35,570 bases of DNA from Nitrosovibrio sp. Nv4 (GCA_945888885.1 CAMDAX010000004.1:1-35570); one strand, 5' to 3'. Numbered from the stretch's first letter, positions 1 through 7,587 are shown. The notes: generated by a model not told the origin, from the letters alone. Numbers and translations: made by a program.

Positions 1-75
1 GGTAACGCACTGACGGAAGACGTGTAATGGCAGGTACTCCATCAATTGTGAAAATACCGGTTTCCCTGCGTTCAT
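1..75 (-). CDS. IS4-family (DUF4372-type) transposase, N-terminal fragment
   Basis: An ATG at 75 on the minus strand opens a frame that stays open to the window edge (25 codons, MNAGKPVFSQLMEYLPLHVF then RQCVT). This opening resembles the N-terminus of IS4-family transposases carrying a DUF4372 domain (M-N-x-G-K-x-V-F-x-Q-L-M-x-x-L-P). A purine-rich CAGGAGCG lies about 6-8 nt upstream of the ATG as a ribosome binding site. The DDE catalytic domain lies beyond the left edge, so activity cannot be judged. The element interrupts an ammonia-channel gene on its right side. Confidence 0.65.
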   Translation of the reverse strand, partial: MNAGKPVFSQLMEYLPLHVFRQCVT

Positions 76-201
76 ATGTGCGCTCCTGACAAAAATCAGA
101 AGTTTGGCGCAAGTTGAAATCGATTACAGAAAAATATGCCATTTAATAAGTGTTATTCAATGAGTTACCGTGCGCTAAAACTCGTATCTCCGGACAGTAC
201 T
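1..201 (-). mobile_element. End of an IS4-like insertion sequence (partial)
   Basis: The window opens inside an insertion sequence. The minus strand carries the first 25 codons of a transposase from 75 leftward, preceded by a leader of about 125 nt. The outer end is placed near 190-201: the minus strand there reads TACTGTCCGGAGATA, resembling the TAGTGTCCGG end seen at 35426, and immediately beyond it the rh-gene homology begins. The boundary is inferred from where homology to the Rh family starts and may be off by several bases. The other end and the target duplication lie outside the window. Confidence 0.6.
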
Positions 202-468
202 GATAATCTACATGGAATGCCGGGGATATTGGGTACATTGATCGCTATCATGGTAGTGCCTGGTATAGCAGGGGTCCAATTCATTGGTATTATTGTCAGC
301 GTGACGCTGGCTCTAGGGTGCGGTCTCCTTGCTGGCAAGTTAATCAAGGCCACAGGTACAACCCAGCTAGCTTATGAAGATAGCGATGAATTCACTCACC
401 TCGCCCCCCGGGAGCTGAATCCAAAGGCCATACCTAAGTTCTCTACGCAGGTTTTTTACGTAGCGTAG
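202..468 (+). pseudogene. 3' remnant of a Rhesus-type ammonia channel gene (Rh50-like)
   Basis: About 89 codons match the C-terminal end of Rh-type ammonium/ammonia channels: the DNLHGMPG signature typical of Rh rather than AmtB proteins, then two hydrophobic segments (approximately 235-285 and 290-345) and a tail with YEDSDEF. Full Rh proteins are roughly 400 residues or more, so most of the gene, including the substrate pore, is missing. An open frame continues upstream to an ATG at 136, but those first ~22 codons read through the IS end and have no Rh similarity. I infer that the IS truncated the gene. Rh50 is a known ammonia channel of Nitrosomonas europaea, which supports the taxonomic guess. 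The product is unlikely to be functional. Confidence 0.72.
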
Positions 469-491
469 TAATCGTCCCCTGAAGTACCTTA

Positions 492-520
492 ACCCCCGCT
501 GCAAATGGCGGGGGTGTTTT
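492..520 (+). terminator. Rho-independent terminator after the rh remnant
   Basis: A perfect 8-bp stem, ACCCCCGC (492-499) with GCGGGGGT (508-515), encloses an 8-nt loop and is followed by GTTTTA. It lies 24 nt after the rh stop codon and is probably the original terminator of that gene. Confidence 0.8.
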
Positions 521-577
521 ATCAGGATCTCCCGGCGTTATCATATAACTCAACGCTGGGCTGTAATTCCAGCCCCG

Positions 578-716
578 TTTCATTAGTGACACTTGGTTGA
601 TATCCTCACTCGCACCTTGCCGTACTGTTCGCCCTGAAGGAAGTCCTCCTGGGGGATGTACTATCTGTGGTATTCATCCGTCATCGCCTTGTTTTACTTT
701 CGTAACTGGAATTAGA
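578..716 (-). repeat. Dispersed ~140-bp repeat, copy A
   Basis: This copy aligns along its full length with copy B (5840-5986) and partly with copy C (1721-1827). Shared landmarks on the plus strand are TTTCATTAGTGACACTTGG at the left end, GATATCCTCACTCG, GAAGGAAGTCCTCCTGGGG in the middle and AACTGGAATTAG at the right end. Read on the minus strand the core is open and encodes a peptide like that of the other copies (...VHPPGGLPSGRTVRQG..., ...[11 protein letters not shown]). It sits between the rh remnant and the 3' end of the hydrolase gene. No transposase or terminal repeats are seen. Confidence 0.8.
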
Positions 717-751
717 ATAACTGCGATGGTTAGGGTCACGGCTTGATACCG

Positions 752-1651
752 TTATTCCGGGGCGAGCAAGAAATTCCGCGCGATCGCAATCTGATCATCG
801 CTTATCAACATGGGTGCATGACCGATGCCAGGCAGTTCGATTAGCTGCGCCCTGGCACCGCGTACTTGCATTTCCCTTGCTGTTTCGGCCTGCAACAAAT
901 CCGATTCCATGCCGCGTAATATCAGCGTGGAGACTTTCAACTCATCCCATTGCGCCCATAAATCGATATCCTGGGACAGATGTTTTTTGAAGCTTGCGGC
1001 GATTCCCGGGTCATAAAGGAAACCGTAGGTTCCATCATCAAGCTCTCGGACACTATGTAGCGCGAGATGGTGCCATTGGGCCTCGGTCAGAGGACCGAAT
1101 GAGACTGATATCTTTTTCATGTAGGTTGCGAATTCGTCGAAACTGGCGAAGTGCGGATCTTTTCCGAGATATTGCGCAATTCGCGCCAGTGCCGCAGCCG
1201 GAATCAACGGGCCGATGTCGCTCATGATTAGTCGACGTATGGGTATCGGCAGTGGCAGGGGTAACCCCGGCTGGATTGCCAGCATCATGCCCATCAATCC
1301 ACCCATCGAAATACCTACCCAGTCTAATCGGATACGATCGTTACCCAAGGCGCCGATGTGCTTCAGCAACGCAACTGCATCTGACAGATACAACGAGTAA
1401 TTGTCATAATCTGCCACGTCGGCCAGCCAGTCGCTTTGTCCGCGTCCTACCACGTCCACACAGATCACGCGGCAATCGGCTGCCAATGCCTCTGCCAGGA
1501 AATCGAAGTCACGGCAATTGCGTGTCAGGCCATGAACACAAACGACAATGTGCAGATTGTCCGGTTCCCCCCATTCGGTGTAAGCGATATGGCGGGCATT
1601 ATTGGCATCTCCAGCGTGGTTGGAAGAAATGGGGAAGCGCTTAAATCGCAT
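752..1651 (-). CDS. Alpha/beta-fold hydrolase
   Basis: A 299-residue protein with the alpha/beta-hydrolase fold. Visible features are the oxyanion-hole HG (residues 40-41), the nucleophile elbow GISMGG with Ser115, a probable acid near residue 250 in a beta-strand/DLLQ context, and the catalytic His278 in GIGHAP. Length and motif spacing match the common esterase/lipase-like or haloalkane/epoxide-hydrolase-like family; the substrate cannot be told from sequence. No signal peptide is present, so it is probably cytoplasmic. It is flanked on both sides by copies of the dispersed repeat and is not obviously in an operon with yceI, whose stop lies about 185 nt upstream. Confidence 0.85.
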   Translation of the reverse strand: MRFKRFPISSNHAGDANNARHIAYTEWGEPDNLHIVVCVHGLTRNCRDFDFLAEALAADCRVICVDVVGRGQSDWLADVADYDNYSLYLSDAVALLKHIGALGNDRIRLDWVGISMGGLMGMMLAIQPGLPLPLPIPIRRLIMSDIGPLIPAAALARIAQYLGKDPHFASFDEFATYMKKISVSFGPLTEAQWHHLALHSVRELDDGTYGFLYDPGIAASFKKHLSQDIDLWAQWDELKVSTLILRGMESDLLQAETAREMQVRGARAQLIELPGIGHAPMLISDDQIAIARNFLLAPE

Positions 1652-1720
1652 CGTTATTATTTTGCATAATCAGGTGTTACAGTTTAACCTGCCTTTAATT
1701 TATCAGGGCACACTATTCCA

Positions 1721-1827
1721 ATTTCAGTTCGAAAACAAAACGAGAGGATGACGAACGAATGCCGCAGACAGTACGGCCAGGCGCGAGTGAGGATATCAAT
1801 GAAGTGTCACTTGATGAGATGGAAATG
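1721..1827 (+). repeat. Dispersed repeat, copy C (inverted, internally deleted)
   Basis: The reverse complement matches copies A and B from the TTCGAACTG end to the GTGACACTT end, but lacks the 36-nt block containing GAAGGAAGTCCTCCTGGGG. In copies A and B this block lies between two short AGTAC/GTACT direct repeats, suggesting deletion by slippage (or gain in the other two). The missing block is 12 codons, so the peptide frame ([17 protein letters not shown]) is kept. It fills most of the gap between the hydrolase start and the yceI stop. Confidence 0.75.
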
Positions 1828-1836
1828 GCATTGCAC

Positions 1837-2412
1837 TCAATCCTTGTAAGCCTCTACTTCAAGCGTCAGCTTGAGATCATCGCCCACGCCCGGCAATGCG
1901 TATTTCATACCAAAATCCGAGCGCTTCAGATTCGCGATGGCATCAATGCCGCACATGGCCCTCTTATTCATGGGGTTGACGCCACACTTGAATGCAATAA
2001 TGGTAAGCGTCACTGGTCGGGTAACGCCAAGTAGTGTGAGGTTACCTTCAACCATTGCTGGGGTATCGCCGTTGAATCTCACCGCAATGGATTTGTAGAT
2101 CGCTTGGGGGAACTCTGCTGTATTGAAAAAATCCGGTGAGCGTAGATGATCGTCACGTTTTTGCAAACCGGTGCTAAGTGAAGCCGTCTCGATAATCGCC
2201 TCGACTGACCCGGTTCTGGCGGCACGATCGATAGTAAATCTACCGCTGGTTCTGTCGAAACGGCCATGCATGCTGGAAAATCCCAAGTGGCTGATAGCGA
2301 AGTGAGGGTAAGTATGCGTAGGATCGAGCGTATAACTCTCTGCTGCCGCTGACACGCCAGCACTTGATAGCAGGATGGACAAAGCTAGTAATGCAGTCGT
2401 AGTACGGAGCAT
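1837..2412 (-). CDS. YceI-family periplasmic lipocalin-like protein
   Basis: A 191-residue protein with a cleavable-looking signal peptide (residues 1 to about 24, ending SAGVSAAA) followed by a complete YceI domain: YTLDPTHTYPHFAISHLGFS, the RFDRTSGRFTID strand, the SLSTGLQKRDDHLRSPDFFN block, and the LTLLGVTRPVTL motif. YceI proteins are periplasmic beta-barrel carriers that bind isoprenoid-type lipids such as polyprenyl chains. The residues Cys143 and Cys154 (approximate positions) could form a disulphide. It reads in the same direction as the membrane-protein gene upstream (2537-3358), with a gap of 124 nt, so co-transcription is possible. The specific ligand is not known. Confidence 0.9.
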   Translation of the reverse strand: MLRTTTALLALSILLSSAGVSAAAESYTLDPTHTYPHFAISHLGFSSMHGRFDRTSGRFTIDRAARTGSVEAIIETASLSTGLQKRDDHLRSPDFFNTAEFPQAIYKSIAVRFNGDTPAMVEGNLTLLGVTRPVTLTIIAFKCGVNPMNKRAMCGIDAIANLKRSDFGMKYALPGVGDDLKLTLEVEAYKD

Positions 2413-2536
2413 AGCGTCTCCCTTTTCTATGGATGAAAATAATTGATCCCTATCGGTGCCTCTAAAAATTCAAAGTTCTAAACAAGTCAAATTTAGAGAT
2501 GCCTATATGCTTAACGGATAGCTCCGGTCATGCTGG

Positions 2537-3358
2537 CTATAGTGCAAGATCGCCGATCTTGCACCACACCAGAAAAATACAGGTGGCGGCACTGACCAGT
2601 GTAAGTAAGGATAGCATGATGATCTGCTGCCGTAGTGACCAGCTCTGCGGTAGCGGCATGAGTGCAATGACTGGAATTGCAGCCAGCACTGGCAGGCAAT
2701 ACCACGGCAGCTTGGCGAGCATCATCGCAGCAGGCGCAAGCAGTCCACACAGCAGTGATAGCGGCACAGTGAACGTCCTGCCGCAAGACAAGGATTTCCC
2801 GCTTAGTATCTGGATCAGGAGATAAGCGCCGCAGGATACGCCAATGGCGAACCCCAGTTGCCCAAGTAATGCTGATGTTCCGAGCAGCGCCGATGCACCA
2901 ACAGCAATACCTAAACCTATCCCCGCAGATCCTGCACGTGCTGGCATGTCGGCAAGACGATCCATAAATACTGCCAGCCAGATTGCATAGGTAGTTATGC
3001 CGGCACCGTATGCCGCCGCCTTCCATATTCCTTGTTGTTGCAGAACTGGCCACAATACCCACAGTGCTGCAGCGCCGCCGACTGCTGCGATCAGATAGCG
3101 CACCGAACGCCAGTTACTTGGTGCCAAGTTAAGCAGCGGCGCAATGGCTGCAGCAATCAGTCCACACAGTATGATCTTTTTGACAGCGGAAAGCGGCTCA
3201 AAAATGAAATCGGCAACAAGATAAACTGTAGTGCAAAACCCTGCGATCACTGCCAGCCCGGACAGATGCAGGCGATTGAAGAGTCCCGCAGCAATCAATG
3301 CAGCGATAAAGGGTGCGATGCCACTTTGCACAGCAGGGTGGTTTAACCACTCGTTCAA
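2537..3358 (-). CDS. Polytopic inner-membrane protein of unknown function
   Basis: A 273-residue, very hydrophobic protein with about eight to nine predicted membrane segments separated by short loops (for example around residues 15-45, 60-80, 85-105, 115-130, 145-190, 200-240 and 250-270). I recognise no transporter signature or catalytic motif. Charged residues are few and confined to loops. Gene order places it directly upstream of yceI on the same strand. Some yceI genes are paired with a cytochrome b561-type membrane protein, but the haem-ligand histidine pattern of b561 is not seen here. Start chosen at the first ATG, MNEWLNHPAVQ. Confidence 0.75.
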   Translation of the reverse strand: MNEWLNHPAVQSGIAPFIAALIAAGLFNRLHLSGLAVIAGFCTTVYLVADFIFEPLSAVKKIILCGLIAAAIAPLLNLAPSNWRSVRYLIAAVGGAAALWVLWPVLQQQGIWKAAAYGAGITTYAIWLAVFMDRLADMPARAGSAGIGLGIAVGASALLGTSALLGQLGFAIGVSCGAYLLIQILSGKSLSCGRTFTVPLSLLCGLLAPAAMMLAKLPWYCLPVLAAIPVIALMPLPQSWSLRQQIIMLSLLTLVSAATCIFLVWCKIGDLAL

Positions 3359-3838
3359 AGTCTAATTCCAAGATTATGATTAAAAACCTGATTAAGCTCC
3401 ACATGAGCGCAGCGGCGGCTTTGCAGGAAGGGCCGTATGAAAAGCGAGGATACGGATGATTGCCCTCCTCCCCGCTACGAGCCTGACACCGCAGATCACT
3501 CGCAAGGTACTGTCTAATATGACTTGAGGCCATCCCGATTTCACCTGCGATGCGCTCCACGGGGGAATCTGTTTCGAGGTTCCATTCTTTGGCAATTATG
3601 CAGGGTTTTTAGCCATTGCTGAGAATTGTCAGAAATATGAATACACTCTGTTGCAGGGCTTGGAATATAGCCTGACAGGAATTACTCAATATTTCGATTG
3701 ATCCGGTCAACAAAATTGAAATCTGATGTATGCACAAATGATCTCTGTACAGTCATCTCTGGTGCGCTATACTGGTCATGAAGCTTGGTGGCTCTCTAGC
3801 CATCGGTGCAATGGGTCAAATATTTAAGGAGTGAAGGA
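3359..3838. other. 480-bp gap between membrane-protein gene and yqjD; no clear gene
   Basis: Both strands carry only short overlapping open frames here. One minus-strand frame around 3450-3590 includes a weakly helix-turn-helix-like stretch (ERIAGEIGMASSHIRQYLAS), but it lacks a good ribosome binding site and has no family I can name. It may be a decayed gene or chance. The right-hand part (about 3700-3838) looks like the regulatory region of the yqjD-like operon. No tRNA or terminator hairpin was found. Confidence 0.4.
3745..3773 (+). promoter_or_regulatory. Possible sigma70 promoter for the yqjD-E-K-like operon
   Basis: A good -10 box TATACT lies at 3768-3773, about 65 nt upstream of the yqjD-like start codon. 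The -35 region at the proper distance (CTGTAC, 3745-3750) is poor, so the call rests mainly on the -10 box and position. Confidence 0.35.
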
Positions 3839-4162
3839 ATGAACGCTGAAATGACAGAAACCCCTGATGAGGCCAAAGATAAACTTGTAACAGATTTGAA
3901 GGTGGTAGTGGCAGATGCAGAAGAGCTACTCAAGGCAACCGCCGGACAAGCTGGTGAAAAGGTCGCGGCAGCCCGCGAAAAAATTAGCGTCAGCCTACAC
4001 GAAGCCAAACAACAGTTATGTAAAGTGGAAGATATGGTGGTCGACAAGACCAGCCAGGCTGCAAAAATTACATGTCATTATGTTCAAGAGCATCCTTGGC
4101 AGGCTGTGGGTATTGCCGCTGGTGTCGGCCTTATAATTGGACTGCTGATCGGGCGGCGTTAA
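3839..4162 (+). CDS. YqjD/ElaB-family (DUF883) membrane-anchored protein
   Basis: A 107-residue protein with an amphipathic, Ala/Glu/Lys-rich helical N-terminal part (residues about 10-75) and a single C-terminal membrane segment ending in the glycine-rich AAGVGLIIGLLIGRR tail, which is the hallmark of ElaB/YqjD/YgaM proteins. In E. coli members of the family tether to the inner membrane and some bind ribosomes in stationary phase. I chose the ATG at 3839 because AAGGAGTGAAGGA directly precedes it; an upstream in-frame ATG at 3806 lacks such a site. It is first in a three-gene operon with the YqjE- and YqjK-like genes. Confidence 0.88.
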   Translation: MNAEMTETPDEAKDKLVTDLKVVVADAEELLKATAGQAGEKVAAAREKISVSLHEAKQQLCKVEDMVVDKTSQAAKITCHYVQEHPWQAVGIAAGVGLIIGLLIGRR

Positions 4163-4175
4163 ACTCCCCCACATC

Positions 4176-4559
4176 ATGGTCGAAAAAGATCCCGGGAGCG
4201 AAGGCGGATTGCTTGACTCCATCAGGAAGCTGGCAACAACGCTAGTTGGCGTTCTGCAAACCCGGCTGGGAATTTTTGCCACTGAACTTGAGGAAGCAAA
4301 GCTGCAGTTAAGCCAGTTGCTTCTGCTAGGGCTGGTTGCACTGTTCTGCCTTGGCTTAGGAATTATTTTGCTGGCCGTTTTTTTCGTGGTGCTGTTCTGG
4401 GACAGCTACCGTCTTGCTGTATTGGGTATTATGGCAGCTGTTTTTCTTGGCATAGGGATATTTGCGGTGCTGGCGTTGCGCGCCAAAGCGGCAGAAAACA
4501 CGGAAATGTTTTCTGCTACCCTGGCAGAACTGGCAAAAGACCGTGAACAACTTAAATAA
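4176..4559 (+). CDS. YqjE-like (holin superfamily III) inner-membrane protein
   Basis: A 127-residue protein with an N-terminal soluble helix (residues about 10-45, SIRKLATTLVGVLQTRLGIF) and two strong membrane segments (about 48-75 and 80-105), followed by a charged C-terminal helix. This is the YqjE/phage-holin-III-superfamily layout. The phage-holin name reflects fold grouping only, with no sign of a prophage here. It starts 13 nt after the YqjD-like gene and ends 3 nt before the YqjK-like gene, so the three are almost certainly co-transcribed. The molecular role is not established. Confidence 0.82.
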   Translation: MVEKDPGSEGGLLDSIRKLATTLVGVLQTRLGIFATELEEAKLQLSQLLLLGLVALFCLGLGIILLAVFFVVLFWDSYRLAVLGIMAAVFLGIGIFAVLALRAKAAENTEMFSATLAELAKDREQLK

Positions 4560-4562
4560 TCC

Positions 4563-4952
4563 ATGAGCGCCAGTCTGGATGATATCCGCTGGCGGCGAAC
4601 ACAACTGGTAGCGCGTGCCGCCGTGCAACGCGGCGAAGTGTCAGCAGTTTTGCAACATATGGCCGAGCCATTATGCATAGTAGCTACGGCCGCAACCTGC
4701 ATGCGTTATGTTAAAGCACATCCGCTCATCTCTATTGCTGCTTTGGTGAGCATAGGCATGGCCATAGCGTTTATGGTATCGCGTAACCACAGAATCTTCC
4801 GGCTAGTTCAGCCTGTCCTGATCCGCGCTTTTACCATCTGGCGGACATATCGTTCATTGGGTGTCTGGATTACTCGCGGCCGGGCTGCCTGGTCGCGTAT
4901 TGAGACAACGAAACAGAACAGCAGAAGAAGTATTTCATCCAGTACCCGCTGA
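4563..4952 (+). CDS. YqjK-like small membrane protein
   Basis: A 129-residue basic protein. Residues 5-30 form a charged helix with the DDIRWRRTQLVARAAVQRGE segment typical of YqjK-like proteins, and one membrane segment lies at about 55-75 (PLISIAALVSIGMAIAFMVS). The C-terminal part, rich in Arg and Ser, resembles nothing I can name and is longer than in typical YqjK. It follows the YqjE-like gene by 3 nt. Identification rests on the N-terminal motif and on the yqjD-yqjE-yqjK gene order. The following 200 nt to queC hold no gene that I can support. Confidence 0.7.
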   Translation: MSASLDDIRWRRTQLVARAAVQRGEVSAVLQHMAEPLCIVATAATCMRYVKAHPLISIAALVSIGMAIAFMVSRNHRIFRLVQPVLIRAFTIWRTYRSLGVWITRGRAAWSRIETTKQNSRRSISSSTR

Positions 4953-5152
4953 TTTCTGGCCAAACTTGAGCAGCAGGTGCAGCGGATTGCCCGCTTGAGG
5001 TCTCCTGCTTCGCGGTGATCGTGCTTCCTTGGTTCTTTTCTGCTGTTACTTGCACTTGATCGTAGTAGAAACCGCATAAAACCATCAGTTAATACGGGGT
5101 AGGGTTTCACAAAAACCGTCCTGGAAGAGTGCCTGGATTTTTTAGAAGCACC

Positions 5153-5845
5153 TTATAGCGGCACTCGGTAGCGCGTTGGGTCAGGCACCTCCGCTGCCGC
5201 AAATCCCGCCCGGCGCAATCGGCAGGAATCACACACTCCGCAGGCTAACCCTGCTGCATCTGCCTGGTAGCAGGACACTGTCGAGCCATACTCCACTCCC
5301 AGCAAAATTCCTTGCTGGATGATTTCCGCCTTGGACAAACTGATAAGCGGCGCATGGATGCTCAACTTATTGCCTTCAATTGCGGCCTTAGTAGCCAGAT
5401 TCGCCATTTGTTCGAAAGCTGCAATGTATTCGGGCCGGCAATCCGGGTAGCCAGAGTAATCCACTGCATTGACACCGATAAAAATGTCGCGGCTTCCAAG
5501 CACTTCGGCCCAAGCCAGTGCCAGCGATAACATGATGGTATTGCGGGCGGGAACATACGTGATCGGGATATCTGCCTTAACCCCTTCTGTGGGTACTGCG
5601 ATGGATTTGTCGGTAAGAGCCGATCCACCAAACGCCGCGAGATCAACTTTGACGACCCGGTACTCACACACTCCCATGAATCGCGCTATCTTTTCTGCTG
5701 CTGCCAGTTCCGCGCGGTGACGTTGAGTATAATCGATACTCAGAGTGTAACACTCGTACCCCCTGTTGCGAGCAATGGCGAGCATGGTGGCCGAGTCCAA
5801 CCCGCCCGACAAAAGTATCACCGCCTTATTCCGATTACATTTCAT
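5153..5845 (-). CDS. queC: 7-cyano-7-deazaguanine (preQ0) synthase QueC
   Basis: QueC converts 7-carboxy-7-deazaguanine plus ammonia to preQ0 with ATP, in queuosine-tRNA synthesis. The 230-residue product has the PP-loop SGGLDS at residues 13-18 and the C-terminal cysteine cluster ([17 protein letters not shown]) that binds zinc. I chose the ATG at 5845 ([15 protein letters not shown]) because family homology begins there. The frame stays open upstream to 5956, but those 37 codons are translated from repeat copy B. The start codon itself lies within the repeat end and lacks a well-spaced Shine-Dalgarno, so an extended protein is possible. It is the last gene of the tol-que run, behind queE. 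Confidence 0.93.
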   Translation of the reverse strand: MKCNRNKAVILLSGGLDSATMLAIARNRGYECYTLSIDYTQRHRAELAAAEKIARFMGVCEYRVVKVDLAAFGGSALTDKSIAVPTEGVKADIPITYVPARNTIMLSLALAWAEVLGSRDIFIGVNAVDYSGYPDCRPEYIAAFEQMANLATKAAIEGNKLSIHAPLISLSKAEIIQQGILLGVEYGSTVSCYQADAAGLACGVCDSCRLRRAGFAAAEVPDPTRYRVPL

Positions 5846-5986
5846 TAGTGACACTTGGTTGATATCCTCACTCGCTCCTGGCCGTACTATGCGCTCCGAA
5901 GGAAGTCCTCCTGGGGAATGTACTGTCTGCGACGTTCGTTCGCCATCGCATCGCATCGCCTCGTTTCGCTTTCGAACTGGAATTAG
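5840..5986 (-). repeat. Dispersed ~147-bp repeat, copy B, between queE and queC
   Basis: This is the most complete copy and aligns with copy A over its whole length. It contains an extra CATCG micro-repeat at about 5944-5958 that yields three staggered ATG triplets on the minus strand. Its minus-strand frame is fused to queC and encodes the same peptide family as the other copies ([18 protein letters not shown], then SEDINQVSL). It occupies almost the whole gap between the queE stop and the queC start. Confidence 0.85.
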
Positions 5987-6030
5987 TCATATGACCCAGA
6001 AATGAATCGTGCCGTGCCCTTGCTGTCTGT

Positions 6031-6663
6031 TCATCGCCCCGGCCCTTCACCCCACAGCAGTTTGTGCAACTGGATCTGCATTCGAACTGGCAAGCGGTCA
6101 CGCAGCACCCATGTAGCCAGCATTACCGGATCAAGCTTGCCATAAACTGGCGAAAATAAAATTGGACATATTAGATCCAGGTGGCGCTCACATAGCATTT
6201 TGAGCGCCCATTGGTAGTCCGTTTCATCACACAGCACAAACTTCAGCTCATCATGACGCGTGAGATGCTCCAGATTAGCCCAGCGGCTCTTCTGCACTTC
6301 ACCTGAACCAGGGGTTTTGATGTCCAGAACTTTGGATACACGCATATCCACTCCGGATATATCCAGTGCACCGCTGGTTTCGAGCGATACTGAATAGCCC
6401 GTATCACACAATAACCTGAGTAGCTCCAGGCACTCCTTCTGTGCCAGAGGCTCGCCGCCAGTAACCGTGACATAGCGCGGCGCGTAACCGGAAATTTTTT
6501 CCAGAATAGCGGAGATTGACATACTTTCGCCGCCGTAAAAAGCGTATTCGGTATCGCAATAACCGCAACGTAAAGGACAGCCAGTCAGACGCACAAACAC
6601 TGTGGGCAGTCCGACGCGACTGGTCTCCCCCTGCAGGGAAAAAAATATTTCACTGACGCGCAA
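6031..6663 (-). CDS. queE: 7-carboxy-7-deazaguanine synthase QueE
   Basis: A radical-SAM enzyme that rearranges 6-carboxytetrahydropterin to 7-carboxy-7-deazaguanine, the step before QueC. The 210-residue protein shows the CxxxCxxC cluster-binding motif (Cys29, Cys33, Cys36 in GCPLRCGYCDTEY) and the VTGGEPL glycine-rich SAM-binding motif near residue 67. The N-terminus MRVSEIFFSLQGE is that of the family, so the start is secure. It follows cpoB with a gap of about 100 nt and precedes queC. The queD and queF genes are not in the window. Confidence 0.95.
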   Translation of the reverse strand: MRVSEIFFSLQGETSRVGLPTVFVRLTGCPLRCGYCDTEYAFYGGESMSISAILEKISGYAPRYVTVTGGEPLAQKECLELLRLLCDTGYSVSLETSGALDISGVDMRVSKVLDIKTPGSGEVQKSRWANLEHLTRHDELKFVLCDETDYQWALKMLCERHLDLICPILFSPVYGKLDPVMLATWVLRDRLPVRMQIQLHKLLWGEGPGR

Positions 6664-6765
6664 AATTCTGCCCTCGGGTGTTCATGTAATTTTGTATCGC
6701 AATGGGGGAGGGAAGACGAACCATAGCACTGGGTGTAATTGTTACCACCATTAACGGGTGCTGCT

Positions 6766-7587
6766 CTACTGTCTGTTGATCAACCGTTGCCTGGCTTTAT
6801 CTGCGGCATCGCTGGCTGGATACCTGGCGATCAGTTCTTCCAGAGTTTTTCTGGAGGCGGTAATTTTATTTGTCTCACGCTGGCTGCTGGCGATGTTGAG
6901 TAGCGCATCGGGAGCTTTGGCGCTATCGGGAAAAGCTTTGATCAGATTTCGCTGGGTATCGATAGCATTGTCGAAATCCCGTCGCGCGTAATAAGCATTA
7001 CCGATCCAATACTGAGCACTGGGTGCAAATCTGGATCTAGGATAGCTCTCGAGAAAGCTTTTGAATCTGGTAATGGTAGCCTGGTAATTGCCGGCCTTGA
7101 ATAGAGCATAAGCTGCCTCGTAGGCGCCATTCTCTGCAACTTCCACCGTCGCAGTGCTTGCAGCAGGCGCAGCCACTGCTGCGGTCGGGGATAGTGTCGT
7201 CGCATCAGCCGCCGGTTCGGTGGCAGCTGGTGGAACAGAGGATGTAGATGCGGGAAGGTCGGGCTGTTCAATCCGCCTCAACCGGTTGTCCAGATCAATG
7301 TAAAAATCTCGCTGCCGCTTCTGTGTCAGCCCATTTTCATTGACCAGCACCTCGACTTGACCGCGCAGCTTGTTGACATCCTGCCCGAGTGCTTCGATCT
7401 GGGTATGGAGATTAAGCAACGACTGGTTATTAAGCACTTCTTCCAGTTTTGTGATGCGTGTGAGCAGATCGCTGATCAGCACTTGCTGGTCAGCGATCTG
7501 TCTGCGTGCTTCATTGTCGTCGAGCAATCCGGCATAGACCGGATTACAAACTATCAATAACGATAATAATAGTGCGCGCACGCGCAT
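6766..7587 (-). CDS. cpoB: Cell division coordinator CpoB (YbgF)
   Basis: A periplasmic protein that links the Tol machine to PBP1B during septation in E. coli. The 273-residue product starts at an ATG 2 nt past the pal stop codon and has a signal peptide (MRVRALLLSLLIVCNPVYA). It then has a coiled-coil trimerisation region with a heptad-like pattern (about residues 25-90), a Pro/Ala-rich linker with many Ala-Ala-Pro-Ala steps (about 105-155), and three TPR-type repeats in the C-terminal third (for example YEAAYALFKAGNYQATITRF). An earlier in-frame ATG at 7635 lies inside pal and is unlikely to be used. Confidence 0.92.
   Translation of the reverse strand: MRVRALLLSLLIVCNPVYAGLLDDNEARRQIADQQVLISDLLTRITKLEEVLNNQSLLNLHTQIEALGQDVNKLRGQVEVLVNENGLTQKRQRDFYIDLDNRLRRIEQPDLPASTSSVPPAATEPAADATTLSPTAAVAAPAASTATVEVAENGAYEAAYALFKAGNYQATITRFKSFLESYPRSRFAPSAQYWIGNAYYARRDFDNAIDTQRNLIKAFPDSAKAPDALLNIASSQRETNKITASRKTLEELIARYPASDAADKARQRLINRQ

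Noticed and set aside
470-607. A 46-codon minus-strand frame opening at the ATG end of repeat copy A
   Set aside because: It runs antisense through the rh terminator and has no protein-like features.
3392-3595. Overlapping minus-strand frames with a helix-turn-helix-like stretch
   Set aside because: No ribosome binding site, two overlapping frames of similar length, and no recognisable family; kept only as a described gap.
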